Source: Sphingomonas paeninsulae (GTDB taxonomy: Bacteria; Pseudomonadota; Alphaproteobacteria; Sphingomonadales; Sphingomonadaceae). From it: DNA of 64,000 nucleotides. Where the stretch lies: assembly GCF_003660165.1 (NCBI RefSeq), contig NZ_CP032829.1:496001-560000 (forward strand), read 5' to 3'. Under the pieces are notes generated by a model. It made no database searches. It had not been told where the DNA came from and saw nothing but the letters and a program-made list of their open reading frames with translations. Below are positions 44,665-54,005 of this stretch, one piece after another (position 1 is the first letter of the stretch; each line of letters starts with the position of its first letter). The position numbers were made by a program, and so were the translations under genes.

Positions 44665-45072
44665 ATGGCGACGGCGTTTTCCCTCTCGAACTTTCTTGCC
44701 GCCGACCGGCTGCCGCGAGCGCGCGTCGTGGCAAAGGGATTGCCAAACAAGGCGCTGCGCGATTTGCTGGCCGATCCAGCCATTACGATTACCGATTTGT
44801 CGCGCGTGATTGCGCCCCGACGGACGCTCGACCGGCGGCTGAAAGAGCGCCAGTCCCTGACGCGCGAGGAAAGCGATCGGCTCGCGCAGTTCGTGCTTAT
44901 TCTCGACCTTGCGGGACAGGTGTTTGGCGAGCGCGCCATCGCGATGGAGTGGCTGCGGACACCGAAGAAGTTTCTGGACAATGATAACCCGCTGGACCTG
45001 ATGAATTCGGCGACCGGCGCGGCGGTGATCGAGGAACGGTTGTTGCAGGCGAAGCACAGCTTCTTCGCATAG
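44665..45072 (+). CDS. Xre/MbcA/ParS-type antitoxin (DUF2384)
   Basis: This 135-residue protein belongs to the MbcA/ParS/Xre antitoxin family. An N-terminal Xre-like helical domain (LRDLLADPAITITDLSRVIAPRRTLDRRL) is followed by the toxin-binding DUF2384 domain (LAGQVFGERAIAMEWLRTPKKFLDNDNPLDLMNSATGAAVIEERL). It precedes a RES-domain toxin by four bases. It should neutralise the toxin and repress the pair's promoter. Confidence 0.93.
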   Translation: MATAFSLSNFLAADRLPRARVVAKGLPNKALRDLLADPAITITDLSRVIAPRRTLDRRLKERQSLTREESDRLAQFVLILDLAGQVFGERAIAMEWLRTPKKFLDNDNPLDLMNSATGAAVIEERLLQAKHSFFA

Positions 45073-45076
45073 GCCG

Positions 45077-45493
45077 TTGATATTATGGCGCATCTCTGAC
45101 CATTTGACGATCGACGGACGCGGCGGTTTGCGGATCGGTGGGCGTTGGCACCGTGTCGGAACCGAGATCGTCTACACCGCCGAATCTAGCGCGCTGGCCA
45201 TTCTGGAGGTGCTCGTTCATCTCGAGGCTCCGCACATCCCGCGCGACTATCAGTTGTTGCGGATCGAGGTTCCCGATGCCCTGAATACCAGTGCGTTTTC
45301 GGGCGATCCCGCACAATCGGTATCATGGGGCACGAACTGGGCGGCGTCCGGCGACAGCGCGCTGGCGAAAGTGCCATCTTTCGTCGCGCCCCATGCGTAT
45401 AACTGGCTGATCAACCCGCGCCATTCAGATGCGACAGGGATCGTGGTCGCCGATGCCAGTCGCTGGCCGTGGGATGAGCGACTGTTTCGCTGA
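45077..45493 (+). CDS. RES-domain toxin
   Basis: This 138-residue RES-domain protein has the family residues Arg in GGLRIGGRWHRVG, Tyr and Glu in IVYTAESSALAILEVLVH, and the C-terminal DPxRWP-like ADASRWPWDERLF. RES toxins such as MbcT and ParT degrade or modify NAD+ or transfer ADP-ribose. The start is a TTG at 45077 (no ATG fits), a weak start that would keep toxin output low relative to the antitoxin. It forms a complete Xre-RES toxin-antitoxin pair. Confidence 0.92.
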   Translation: MILWRISDHLTIDGRGGLRIGGRWHRVGTEIVYTAESSALAILEVLVHLEAPHIPRDYQLLRIEVPDALNTSAFSGDPAQSVSWGTNWAASGDSALAKVPSFVAPHAYNWLINPRHSDATGIVVADASRWPWDERLFR

Positions 45494-45526
45494 GCGAGAA
45501 CGCCTCGTCCAGATCTTTGCGTATCT

Positions 45527-46537
45527 TCATTCGATAGCGTCGCCCACCTTCAGCACGATCTTCCCCACATGCGCCCCTGAATCCATCAGCGCATGGGCAC
45601 CGGCCGCGTCACTCAGCAGAAACACCCGGTCGATCACCGGCTGCAGCCGCCCTGCCTCGGCGTGCGGCCACACTGTGCGCACCAATTCGTCGGCGACCAG
45701 CGCCTTAAACGCCACGCTGCGCGCCCGCAGCGTCGATCCGGTCAAAGTCAGGCGGCGGGCCATGATCTGAGGAATGAAGATTTCCGCTTTTGGGCCGCCC
45801 AGAACCGCGATAGAAACGTGGCGACCGTCTTCGGCAAGGCACTTCAGATTGCGCGGCAAATAGTCCCCACCGACCATATCGAGAACGGCGTTGACCCCCT
45901 GTCCGCCTGTGATCAGCGCCACCTCTGCGACGAAATCGGACGCCTTGTAATTGATGGCATGATCGGCCCCGATCTCCAACGCTCGTGCGCATTTTTCTGG
46001 TGTACCACAGGTTACGATCACCGTCAGGCCGAACAGCTTGCCCAGCGTGATCGCCATTGTGCCGATGCCGCTGGTGCCACCGTGGATCAGGACGGTATCG
46101 CCCTCCACCGCATAGGCGCGCTCAAACAAGTTGGTCCACACGGTGAACAGCGTCTCGGGGAGCGCAGCGGCTTCGGTCATCGTCAGTGCGGGCGGGACTG
46201 GCAAACACTGACCGATGGGGGCGACGCAATATTCGGCATAGCCTCCGCCTGCGACCAATGCGCACAGCGGCTGACCGAGGTGAACGTCGTCCACGCCCTT
46301 GCCCAGCGCAACGACGGTCCCTGCAATCTCCAGCCCGAGGATCGAGGGAGCTCCCGGCGGTGGCGGATATTTGCCCTGTCGTTGCAGAACATCGGGACGG
46401 TTCACCCCTGCGGCGGCAACGCGGATCAGGACCTCCCCCTCTCCCGGCGTCGGAACGGGACGTTCGACCAGCATCAATACTTCGGGGCCACCTGCGTCTG
46501 TCGGGTCGATTGCGCGCATCGTTTCGGGAATAGTCAC
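45527..46537 (-). CDS. NAD(P)H-quinone oxidoreductase, zeta-crystallin type
   Basis: This 336-residue medium-chain reductase has the NADPH Rossmann motif GGTSGIGTMAITL and the quinone oxidoreductase pattern AAGVNRPDVLQRQGKYPPPPG; it has no structural zinc cysteines. I chose the GTG at 46537, which has GGAG eight bases upstream, over the ATGs at 46585 and 46519. It probably reduces quinones or enones and is a stand-alone gene convergent with the RES toxin. Confidence 0.9.
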   Translation of the reverse strand: MTIPETMRAIDPTDAGGPEVLMLVERPVPTPGEGEVLIRVAAAGVNRPDVLQRQGKYPPPPGAPSILGLEIAGTVVALGKGVDDVHLGQPLCALVAGGGYAEYCVAPIGQCLPVPPALTMTEAAALPETLFTVWTNLFERAYAVEGDTVLIHGGTSGIGTMAITLGKLFGLTVIVTCGTPEKCARALEIGADHAINYKASDFVAEVALITGGQGVNAVLDMVGGDYLPRNLKCLAEDGRHVSIAVLGGPKAEIFIPQIMARRLTLTGSTLRARSVAFKALVADELVRTVWPHAEAGRLQPVIDRVFLLSDAAGAHALMDSGAHVGKIVLKVGDAIE

Positions 46538-46689
46538 CCACGTCTCCGCATTTATGGTTTTCGGACAAGGCTTTGCCGTCCCCACCTGCGCTATAATATG
46601 ATGGGTGCTTCGACAAGCAAAGCATCGCTTTGTCGCAACTCTCCTACAGTTTGTTGACAGCGGGCATTTCTCCAGCGACTTTCACGGAT

Positions 46690-46890
46690 ATGGACACGGA
46701 CGACATCTCGCCGCCTCCTCGCGCTGGCGACCCGCTGGCCCTTGCGGTCAGGGCGGACCTTGATCCGTTGTCGGTCGCGGAGCTTCATGCGCGCATTGCG
46801 ACGCTCGAGGGTGAAATCGTCCGGACGCGCGCGAAGCTGGATCACGCGACACGGCACCTTTCGATCGCCGACGAGTTATTCAAAAGATGA
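46690..46890 (+). CDS. DUF1192 protein
   Basis: This 66-residue protein has the DUF1192 pattern (DPLSVAELHARIATLEGEIVRTRAKLDH), an amphipathic helix likely to be coiled coil. The function is unknown. I prefer the ATG at 46690, where the acidic N terminus MDTDDISPP begins, over a longer frame. Its stop overlaps the next small reading frame (ATGA). Confidence 0.85.
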   Translation: MDTDDISPPPRAGDPLALAVRADLDPLSVAELHARIATLEGEIVRTRAKLDHATRHLSIADELFKR

Positions 46891-47018
46891 TGATTCAAAC
46901 AGCGACATTTTTTGACGTTCTTGATGAACCGCTCCGGACACCCGACATAGAACGGGACTGGATGCCGCTTCTGCCGGCCTCCCCAAAGGACCTACACTAT
47001 GCCTTCATTCGCCCGTGA
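46887..47018 (+). CDS. Possible 43-residue protein between DUF1192 and clpA
   Basis: An open frame begins with ATGATG overlapping the DUF1192 stop by four bases and ends 20 bases inside clpA. The product (MMIQTATFFDVLDEP start, AFIRP end) is acidic, has no recognised domain and is not ClpS, which often stands here. Coupling on both sides suggests that it could be translated, perhaps to couple clpA expression. Without conservation data this is tentative. Confidence 0.35.
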   Translation: MMIQTATFFDVLDEPLRTPDIERDWMPLLPASPKDLHYAFIRP

Positions 47019-49314
47019 ACTTGAAACCACGCTCCACAATGCGCTCGCAGCGGCGGCCGGACGTCGTCACGAATATGCGACGCTGGAGCATCTCCTCCTC
47101 GCGCTGATCGACGACGAACATGGCAACGCCGTGATGGTCGCCTGCGGTGTCGATACGGCAGAACTGAAAAACGTCGTTACCCATTACCTCGATACCGAAC
47201 TCGAAGCTTTACGCGTCGAGGGACAGACCGACCCGTCACCGACAAGCGGCTTCCAGCGCGTGGTTCAGCGCGCGATCCTGCACGTACAGTCCTCCGGTCG
47301 CGACGAAGTGACGGGCGGCAACGTGCTCGTCGCGCTGTTCAGTGAGCGGGAGAGCTATGCCGTCTATTTCCTGCAACAGCAGGACATGAGCCGGCTGGAT
47401 GCCGTCAGTTATATCAGTCACGGGGTCGGTAAAGGCACCGGAGCAACGGAGGCGCGCGAAGTGAAAGGTGCCGACGAAGACAAACCAGCCAAGGGCGAAA
47501 CCAAGCAAAAGGGTGAATCCGCCCTCAAGCAGTTCTGCGTCGACCTGAACGAGAAAGCGAAGGCCGGAAAGGTCGACCCTTTGATTGGGCGTGGGCCAGA
47601 AGTTGACCGCACGATTCAGATCCTGTGCCGTCGGTCGAAGAACAACCCGCTTTATGTGGGTGATCCGGGCGTTGGAAAGACCGCGATCGCAGAAGGTCTG
47701 GCGCGCAAGATCGTCGAGGGACAGGTGCCCGACGTGCTGCTGCCTGCGGTAATCTACTCGCTCGACATGGGTTCGTTGCTGGCGGGCACGCGGTATCGCG
47801 GTGACTTTGAGGAGCGGCTGAAGGCTGTCGTCAACGAGCTTGAGAAACTGCCAGATGCCATCCTGTTCATCGATGAGATCCACACGGTGATCGGTGCGGG
47901 CGCGACTTCAGGTGGCGCGATGGATGCATCGAATTTGCTGAAGCCTGCGCTGTCGGGCGGAACCATTCGTTGCATCGGATCAACGACTTACAAGGAGTTC
48001 CGTAACCACTTCGAGAAGGACCGCGCCCTGCTGCGCCGGTTCCAGAAGATCGACGTCAACGAACCGACCATCGAAGATACGATCAAAATTCTCGCCGGTC
48101 TGCGGTCCGCTTTCGAAGATCATCACAAAGTCCGCTACACCCCCGACGCCATCAAGTCAGCGGTAGAGTTGAGCGCGCGGTACATCAACGACCGGAAATT
48201 GCCCGATAAGGCGATCGACGTGATCGATGAAGTCGGCGCGATGCAGATGTTGGTCGTGCCAGCCAAGCGCAAGAAAGTCATTACCTCCAAGGAGATAGAG
48301 GCCGTTATTGCAACGATGGCGCGCATCCCGCCCAAATCGGTATCGAGTGACGACACCAAGTCGCTGGCGTCGCTGGAAACCGATCTGAAGCGAGTGGTGT
48401 TCGGCCAGAATGCCGCAATCGAGAAACTGGCTTCGGCGATTAAGCTCAGCCGCGCTGGCCTGCGCGATCCCGACAAGCCAATTGGCAACTATCTGTTCAC
48501 CGGCCCTACTGGCGTCGGCAAGACGGAAGTCGCGCGGCAGTTGGCGTCGATCATGGGCATTCCGCTGCAACGCTTCGATATGTCGGAATATATGGAGCGT
48601 CACAGCGTCAGCCGATTGATCGGTGCGCCTCCGGGTTATGTCGGGTTCGATCAGGGCGGCCTGCTGACCGATGCCATCGACCAGCAACCGCATAGCGTGT
48701 TGTTGCTCGATGAAATCGAAAAGGCGCATCCCGATCTGTTCAACATATTGTTGCAGGTCATGGATCACGGACGCCTGACCGATCAGCACGGCAAGTCGGT
48801 CGATTTCCGCAACACGATCCTGATCATGACGACCAATGCAGGTGCCAGCGACATGGCGCGTGAAGCGGTCGGGTTCGGGGCCATGACGCGCGAAGGTGAG
48901 GACGAAGAGGCGGTGAAGAAGATGTTCACCCCCGAATTCCGCAACCGCCTCGATGCAATTGTGCCGTTCGGTTATCTGCCAACTGAGGTTGTTGCCCGCG
49001 TGGTCGACAAGTTCATCCTCCAGCTCGAAATGCAGCTCGCCGACCGCGAAGTGCATATCAGTCTGGATGATGATGCGAAGAAGTGGCTGACGACCAAGGG
49101 CTATGACAAGCTATACGGTGCAAGGCCGATGGGTCGTTTGATTCAGGAAAAGATCAAACAGCCGCTCGCCGAAGAGTTGCTATTCGGCAAGCTGATCCAC
49201 GGCGGCGAAGTGCTCGTGCATCTGAAGGACGATGCGCTGGCGTTCGAGGTCACTCCTGCGGCTCCGAAAAAGGGGCGCAAGGGTGGCAAGGCAAAGATCG
49301 GCGCGCCGGTTTAA
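46999..49314 (+). CDS. clpA: ATP-dependent Clp protease ATP-binding subunit ClpA
   Basis: This 771-residue AAA+ unfoldase has the ClpA N domain (1-145), D1 with Walker A GDPGVGKTA and LFIDEIHTVIGAGA, and D2 with GPTGVGKTE and LLLDEIEKAHPD. A VGFG-type loop (MAREAVGFGAMTRE) takes the place of the ClpP-docking IGL/IGF loop. It feeds substrates to ClpP. No clpS adaptor gene lies next to it. A long-looped inverted repeat (49332-49344 and 49370-49381, one bulge) follows the stop and may end transcription. Confidence 0.96.
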   Translation: MPSFARELETTLHNALAAAAGRRHEYATLEHLLLALIDDEHGNAVMVACGVDTAELKNVVTHYLDTELEALRVEGQTDPSPTSGFQRVVQRAILHVQSSGRDEVTGGNVLVALFSERESYAVYFLQQQDMSRLDAVSYISHGVGKGTGATEAREVKGADEDKPAKGETKQKGESALKQFCVDLNEKAKAGKVDPLIGRGPEVDRTIQILCRRSKNNPLYVGDPGVGKTAIAEGLARKIVEGQVPDVLLPAVIYSLDMGSLLAGTRYRGDFEERLKAVVNELEKLPDAILFIDEIHTVIGAGATSGGAMDASNLLKPALSGGTIRCIGSTTYKEFRNHFEKDRALLRRFQKIDVNEPTIEDTIKILAGLRSAFEDHHKVRYTPDAIKSAVELSARYINDRKLPDKAIDVIDEVGAMQMLVVPAKRKKVITSKEIEAVIATMARIPPKSVSSDDTKSLASLETDLKRVVFGQNAAIEKLASAIKLSRAGLRDPDKPIGNYLFTGPTGVGKTEVARQLASIMGIPLQRFDMSEYMERHSVSRLIGAPPGYVGFDQGGLLTDAIDQQPHSVLLLDEIEKAHPDLFNILLQVMDHGRLTDQHGKSVDFRNTILIMTTNAGASDMAREAVGFGAMTREGEDEEAVKKMFTPEFRNRLDAIVPFGYLPTEVVARVVDKFILQLEMQLADREVHISLDDDAKKWLTTKGYDKLYGARPMGRLIQEKIKQPLAEELLFGKLIHGGEVLVHLKDDALAFEVTPAAPKKGRKGGKAKIGAPV

Positions 49315-49455
49315 GCTGCGTGGCATTATCTGATCCCGGCGGTGTGACCTTCCTTCACGGGTTGGGTAGCACCGCCGGATCAATGCACACTTTGGAAATA
49401 GCTCTCATCGCATTTGTTCATGGACGAGAAAGCCCGGTGCGCGCATAATCGCCCG

Positions 49456-49767
49456 ATGAAGATGCTTCTCGCCCTTATGCTTATCTCTGCGCCTGTCGCC
49501 GCGATGGCTGACACCGTAACGCTGACGCCGGAACAGGCCGAAGCTGCAAAAGAGGCAGGAGCCGCCCGTAACGCTCGTGCTGCTGCGCTGGGGCTTGAGC
49601 CGGGTCAGGACAAGGCGATCCACGGTGAGATGGGTGTTGCCATTGGCACAGGCGGATACCGGTCAGTGTACGGCACCGCGATCGTGCCGCTGGGTGACAA
49701 TGCCACACTGGGCCTGTCTTTTGCGAACGAGCAATATGGCAACGGACGCTATCGTCAGGGTTATTGA
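49456..49767 (+). CDS. Small secreted hypothetical protein
   Basis: This 103-residue protein has a clear signal peptide (MKMLLALMLISAPVAAMA, cleavage before DTVT). The mature part begins with an Ala/Glu-rich helix (LTPEQAEAAKEAGAARNARAAAL) and ends Gly/Tyr-rich with RSVYGTAIVPLGDNATLGLSF, a pattern of a short beta hairpin. I do not recognise a family. It is probably periplasmic. The in-frame ATG at 49414 upstream is less likely because it hides the signal peptide. Confidence 0.7.
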   Translation: MKMLLALMLISAPVAAMADTVTLTPEQAEAAKEAGAARNARAAALGLEPGQDKAIHGEMGVAIGTGGYRSVYGTAIVPLGDNATLGLSFANEQYGNGRYRQGY

Positions 49768-49867
49768 GTTTGTCTAAGCCTTGGCCGCGGTAAAACCGGT
49801 CGCAAATTCCTGATTTGGCTATAATCTCTGTCAGGGTCGCAAAAGCGCCCTGAGAGGATAGCTACCC

Positions 49868-50782
49868 ATGACCGACGCCGATTTCAGCTCGAATCCTGAT
49901 CTCCGTCAGCGCGCGATCGCGCTCTACGACGCGTTTACTCACGCTGCGCAATCGGGACAGCGGGACCGCCGAGCGTTCATGCGTGAATTGTCATTGCTGG
50001 TGGGCAGCGCAACTGCGGCACAGGCATTGCTTGCCGGGATCGGTGCCAACTCCGCCGCTGCCGCGATCCTTCCGGCCGATGACAAGAGGATCAAGGCGCA
50101 ATCCATTGATTGGCCGGCGGCAAACGGTCGCAAACTGACTGGCTATACCGCACGCCCCGCCGGACCTGTTGTGAAGCGCCCTGCCGTAATGGTCATCCAT
50201 GAAAATCGGGGGCTGAACGATCATATTAGAGACATTACTCGTCGCATTGCGCTTGCCGGCTATCTCGCTGTCGCTCCCGATTTTTTGAGTGTCGCAGGAG
50301 GAACACCGACCGACGAGGACAAGGCGCGCGATATGATTGGTAAGCTCGATCTGGCAGCGACAGTCGCCGATGCCGTTGCGACCGTGCATTGGCTTGGCCA
50401 CATCGCGCAATCGACAGGAAAAGTCGGCGCGGTCGGCTTTTGCTGGGGCGGTGCGATGGTCAATCGGGTTGCCATCGGTGCCGGGGACATGCTGCGCGCA
50501 GGCGTCGCCTATTATGGGCCGACCCCCGATCCCACCCGCGCCGCCAGCGTAAAGGCAGCTATGCTGCTTCATTATGCGGGGCTGGACGACAGGGTAAACG
50601 CAGGCGCTCCGGCGTGGATTTCCGCACTCAAGGCAGCGAAGGTTGATGTTCAGGCGTTCACCTATCCTGGCGTCAACCACGCTTTCAACAACGACACTTC
50701 GGCGGACCGTTATAACAAGGGCGCCGCCGATCTTTCCTGGGAACGGACGCTCGGGTTTTTCGAAGCCAAACTCGGAGGCTGA
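49868..50782 (+). CDS. Dienelactone hydrolase family protein with Tat-like signal
   Basis: This 304-residue protein has a twin-arginine-like segment (RDRRAFMREL at about 34-43) before a hydrophobic stretch, so it may be exported through Tat. The catalytic domain is a dienelactone hydrolase with Cys nucleophile in GFCWGG, an Asp in AGLDDRVNAG and His in GVNHAFNN. Such enzymes hydrolyse lactones or esters. It lies 49 bases before a GST gene on the same strand. Confidence 0.9.
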   Translation: MTDADFSSNPDLRQRAIALYDAFTHAAQSGQRDRRAFMRELSLLVGSATAAQALLAGIGANSAAAAILPADDKRIKAQSIDWPAANGRKLTGYTARPAGPVVKRPAVMVIHENRGLNDHIRDITRRIALAGYLAVAPDFLSVAGGTPTDEDKARDMIGKLDLAATVADAVATVHWLGHIAQSTGKVGAVGFCWGGAMVNRVAIGAGDMLRAGVAYYGPTPDPTRAASVKAAMLLHYAGLDDRVNAGAPAWISALKAAKVDVQAFTYPGVNHAFNNDTSADRYNKGAADLSWERTLGFFEAKLGG

Positions 50783-50831
50783 CATCGGCATTTGTTCTTG
50801 TTATGTTCGAAAATCGAAAAGGAGAACTGCC

Positions 50832-51452
50832 ATGACTGCACCTCTTACGTTCTACACAAACCCCATGTCGCGCGGTCAGATTGCGCGTTGGATGCTCGAG
50901 GAGGTCGGGCAACCTTATGAACAGGTCGTGCTCGATTACGGCACAACAATGAAGGCACCTGAATATCTGGCGATCAACCCGATGGGCAAGGTTCCGGCCA
51001 TCAAACACGGTGACACCGTCATTACCGAAGTGGCAGCAATCTGTGCCTATCTGGCAGATGCGTTTCCTGATGCTGGGTTAGCGCCAGCCCCTGCCGATCG
51101 TGCCGATTATTATCGCTGGCTATTTTTTGCTGCCGGGCCTGTCGAAGCGGCTATCACCAATAAATCACTGGGGGTCGAACTGGCTCCCGGCAAGTCGATG
51201 ATGGCGGGCTATGGCAGCTTCGATGCCGCAATGGACGGTCTTGAAGCGGCGGTGACTGGCAAGCGCTACATCGCTGGCGACCGTTTCAGCGCTGCGGATG
51301 TCTATGTCGGCTCGCAGGTCGGCTGGGGCCTCGCATTCGGCTCGATCGACAAACGGCCTGCGTTCGAGACGTATTGGGATGGGTTGAAGGACCGGCCAGC
51401 CTATCTGAAGGCCAAGAAAATCGACGAAGCCCTGATGCCAAAACAGGCATGA
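50832..51452 (+). CDS. Glutathione S-transferase family protein
   Basis: This 206-residue GST has the start TFYTNPMSRGQIARWMLEEVGQPYE, candidate catalytic Ser, and MGKVPAIKHGDTVITEVAAICAYLAD for glutathione binding, then a helical C domain with YIAGDRFSAADVYVGSQV. GGAGAACTGCC stands upstream of the chosen ATG at 50832; a longer frame overlaps the hydrolase gene. The NPMSRGQ start is of the type seen in sphingomonad GSTs. The substrate is unknown. Confidence 0.92.
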   Translation: MTAPLTFYTNPMSRGQIARWMLEEVGQPYEQVVLDYGTTMKAPEYLAINPMGKVPAIKHGDTVITEVAAICAYLADAFPDAGLAPAPADRADYYRWLFFAAGPVEAAITNKSLGVELAPGKSMMAGYGSFDAAMDGLEAAVTGKRYIAGDRFSAADVYVGSQVGWGLAFGSIDKRPAFETYWDGLKDRPAYLKAKKIDEALMPKQA

Positions 51453-51456
51453 AAAA

Positions 51457-51480
51457 GCCCGGCGGATTGCTCCGCCGGGC
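51457..51480. terminator. Bidirectional terminator between GST and the Bax-inhibitor-1 gene
   Basis: A perfect 10-bp GC-rich stem (51457-51466 with 51471-51480, loop TTGC) is preceded by five As, so the minus strand reads a hairpin followed by TTTTT. It serves the leftward gene strongly and the rightward GST gene weakly (CTCTCATCTTT). Confidence 0.9.
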
Positions 51481-51509
51481 CTCTCATCTTTGTTACTGAA
51501 ACGTCGGTG

Positions 51510-52253
51510 TTAGCGACGGTCGCCCATGAAGCGCAGCAGGAACATGAACATGTTGATGAAGTCGAGATAGAGCGTCAGCGCGCCCATGATGACTGTCTTG
51601 CCCATCATATCCGAACCCTGAACGTGATAGTACATCGACTTGATTTTCTGCGTGTCATAGGCCGTCAGACCGGCAAACAGCAGCACGCCGACAAAGCTGA
51701 TAACCAACTGCAAACCGCTCGACTGAACGAACATGTTGATTACGCTTGCCACGATCAAACCGACTACGCCCATGATCAGGAACGTGCCGAATGCCGACAG
51801 ATCGCGCTTCGTCGTATAGCCATAAAGGCTAAGCCCGGCGAAAGCGGCTGCGGTCGAGAAGAACGTCGTCGCGATCGACGCACCGGTATAGACAACAAAG
51901 ATCGTCGACAACGACAGGCCCATCAAGGCAGCATAGCCCCAGAACAAGCCCTTCGCGGTCGATTCCTGCATCTTGGCAATGCCAAAGCTAAGCACCATAA
52001 CGAGGCCCAGCGGTGCCAGCATGACGATCCAGCCAAGACCGGTCGGTTTTCCAACCTGATTGAACAGAACGCTCATATATGGGCTGTTGGCGAACAGCAT
52101 CGCGACGATGCCGGTCAACATGACGCCGGACGCCATGTAATTATAAACGGACAGCATATAGGACCGCAGACCCGCATCGACTGCGGTGTCGCGTGTGCCA
52201 GCCAGTGATGCGGCCGCGCCTGCTGTCGAACGGGGGTCAGACCAATTGGCCAT
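51510..52253 (-). CDS. Bax inhibitor-1/YccA family membrane protein
   Basis: This 247-residue protein with seven membrane helices belongs to the Bax inhibitor-1/YccA family (start MANWSDPRS; LRSYMLSVYNYMASGVMLTGIVAML; conserved TAYDTQKIKSMYY and ALTLYLDFINMF near the end). Bacterial members modulate membrane proteolysis or ion leak. The long upstream frame is not family-like, so I use the ATG at 52253. Confidence 0.94.
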   Translation of the reverse strand: MANWSDPRSTAGAAASLAGTRDTAVDAGLRSYMLSVYNYMASGVMLTGIVAMLFANSPYMSVLFNQVGKPTGLGWIVMLAPLGLVMVLSFGIAKMQESTAKGLFWGYAALMGLSLSTIFVVYTGASIATTFFSTAAAFAGLSLYGYTTKRDLSAFGTFLIMGVVGLIVASVINMFVQSSGLQLVISFVGVLLFAGLTAYDTQKIKSMYYHVQGSDMMGKTVIMGALTLYLDFINMFMFLLRFMGDRR

Positions 52254-52457
52254 CGAAATATACTCCTTCACCCGGCGACCATCGCCGAACCTCATCAATA
52301 TCGGATGAAACGGCTTCTCTTTCAAGCGAAACACAAAAAATCCGCCGAAATGCAGCGTAAGAAGCAGCGAAAAAGTCCGTTAGCAACAAAATGTAACAAA
52401 CCTCTGCCTCGCAGCAACATGGCTGGACGCCAGTTATCCGTATGCTAACATTTGGAA

Positions 52458-54005
52458 ATGGAGAGAAAAAAAAGCGTAACTTCGAACAGGCGTTACGCTA
52501 ACTATGTCCTGTTCGTACTGACGATTGTTTACGTTCTGAATTTCGTCGACCGGCAAATTCTCAGTATTCTGGCGAATGACGTGAAGCGCGACCTTCACCT
52601 GACCGACGCCGACATTGGATTTCTGTTCGGGACTGCGTTCGGCGTATTTTATTCCTTGTTCGGCATTCCGTTGGGCAGGCTCGCGGATGGCTGGAGCCGG
52701 GTGAAACTCATGACCATTGGCCTCGCGCTCTGGTCGGCCATGACTGCCTTTTCGGGGTTGGCGCGCAGCGGGACACAACTCACTCTGGCCCGGATCGGAG
52801 TCGGCGTCGGAGAGGCAACTGCTTCGCCATGCGCCTATTCGCTGCTGTCCGACTATTTCCCGAAAGAACGCCGCGCGACCGCATTGGCAATATATTCATC
52901 GGGAATATTCATCGGTGGAGGGCTGTCGCTATTTCTCGGCGGCGCCGTTGCCGAACATTGGAATCAGGCATTTCCGAATGGCTCATGGGGCATCGTCGGT
53001 TGGCAAGCGGCATTCCTTGCGGTCGGCCTGCCCGGACTGGTCATCGCCATCTGGATCGCGACGTTGAGGGAGCCTTTGCGCGGGTCGGCGGATGGTATCG
53101 CCACCGTCCTCCCCCCTCACCCATTCCGTGATTTTCTGGGCGAACTGGTGACTATCGTTCCGCCACTAACGTTGATTGGCGCGGCACGAAGAGGCCCGCG
53201 CGCGTTCGCCTTCAACCTGATCGTACTCACCGCAATTTCAGCGGTCGTTTACGCTTTGATTGCGGTTACACACACGCCCGCACAATGGATTGCGGTCGGC
53301 GGAGGAGCCTATGCCGTGTTTTCGTGGGGCAACGCCCTGCGCGATCGTGACCCGCCTGCCTTCAGGCTGATCTGGGGCACACCCGCCTTCATCTATGTCG
53401 CTCTTGGCTATGGGCTGATTGCCTTCGTATCGTACGGCATCAGCGTCTTCGCAGCCCCTTATGCTGAGTCCGTCCTCCATCAGAGCAAGACAACCATAGG
53501 CCTGCTACTCGGCGGCGGCGCGGCGGCGGGCGGCTTTATCGGCATCGTGTCGGGCGGCCGCATTGCCGATGCGTGGAAAGAGAAAAAGCCCTGGGGACGC
53601 ATTCCGGTCATTATGGTCGGAGCGGTGGCCCCGGTGATACCATTGATCATCGCGTTCACGACACCCAACGTCACCTTGTTCTACATCCTTGCGTTTTTCC
53701 TGCAGATGCTGGGATCGAGCGCACTCGGTGCAACTGCCGCAACGGTGCAGGATCTCGTCCTTCCCCGTATGCGCGGCACAGCCACTGCGACATTCTTCAT
53801 CGCTACGACTTTAATCGGTCTCGCGCTCGGGCCGTATATGGCAGGGTTCGTCTCCACGGTGACAGGCAGCTTACGCACCGGGATCTTGTCACTGCTTGTC
53901 GTTGCGCCGTTTTCGACGCTGCTATTGATCCTTGCATGGCGCAGCGTCCCGGCGGCGGAGGCAAGCGTAATCGCCCGCGCCCGCGCCGCCGGAGAGGTCA
54001 TCTAG
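52458..54005 (+). CDS. MFS transporter, spinster-like
   Basis: This 515-residue major facilitator has the start YANYVLFVLTIVYVLNFVDRQILSIL, GRLADGWSRVKLMTIGL and GVGEATASPCAYSLLSDYFPKERRATAL, the spinster pattern also seen in the island's carrier. It carries a central stretch with extra hydrophobic segments between helices 6 and 7 (about 215-300). The substrate is unknown. A TTG at 52452 is an alternative start. It ends overlapping sodC (convergent) by four bases. Confidence 0.92.
   Translation: MERKKSVTSNRRYANYVLFVLTIVYVLNFVDRQILSILANDVKRDLHLTDADIGFLFGTAFGVFYSLFGIPLGRLADGWSRVKLMTIGLALWSAMTAFSGLARSGTQLTLARIGVGVGEATASPCAYSLLSDYFPKERRATALAIYSSGIFIGGGLSLFLGGAVAEHWNQAFPNGSWGIVGWQAAFLAVGLPGLVIAIWIATLREPLRGSADGIATVLPPHPFRDFLGELVTIVPPLTLIGAARRGPRAFAFNLIVLTAISAVVYALIAVTHTPAQWIAVGGGAYAVFSWGNALRDRDPPAFRLIWGTPAFIYVALGYGLIAFVSYGISVFAAPYAESVLHQSKTTIGLLLGGGAAAGGFIGIVSGGRIADAWKEKKPWGRIPVIMVGAVAPVIPLIIAFTTPNVTLFYILAFFLQMLGSSALGATAATVQDLVLPRMRGTATATFFIATTLIGLALGPYMAGFVSTVTGSLRTGILSLLVVAPFSTLLLILAWRSVPAAEASVIARARAAGEVI

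Noticed and set aside
49332-49381. Inverted repeat after clpA as a firm terminator
   Set aside because: The loop is long (25 bases), one arm has a bulge and there is no T tract, so it is only mentioned in the clpA entry.
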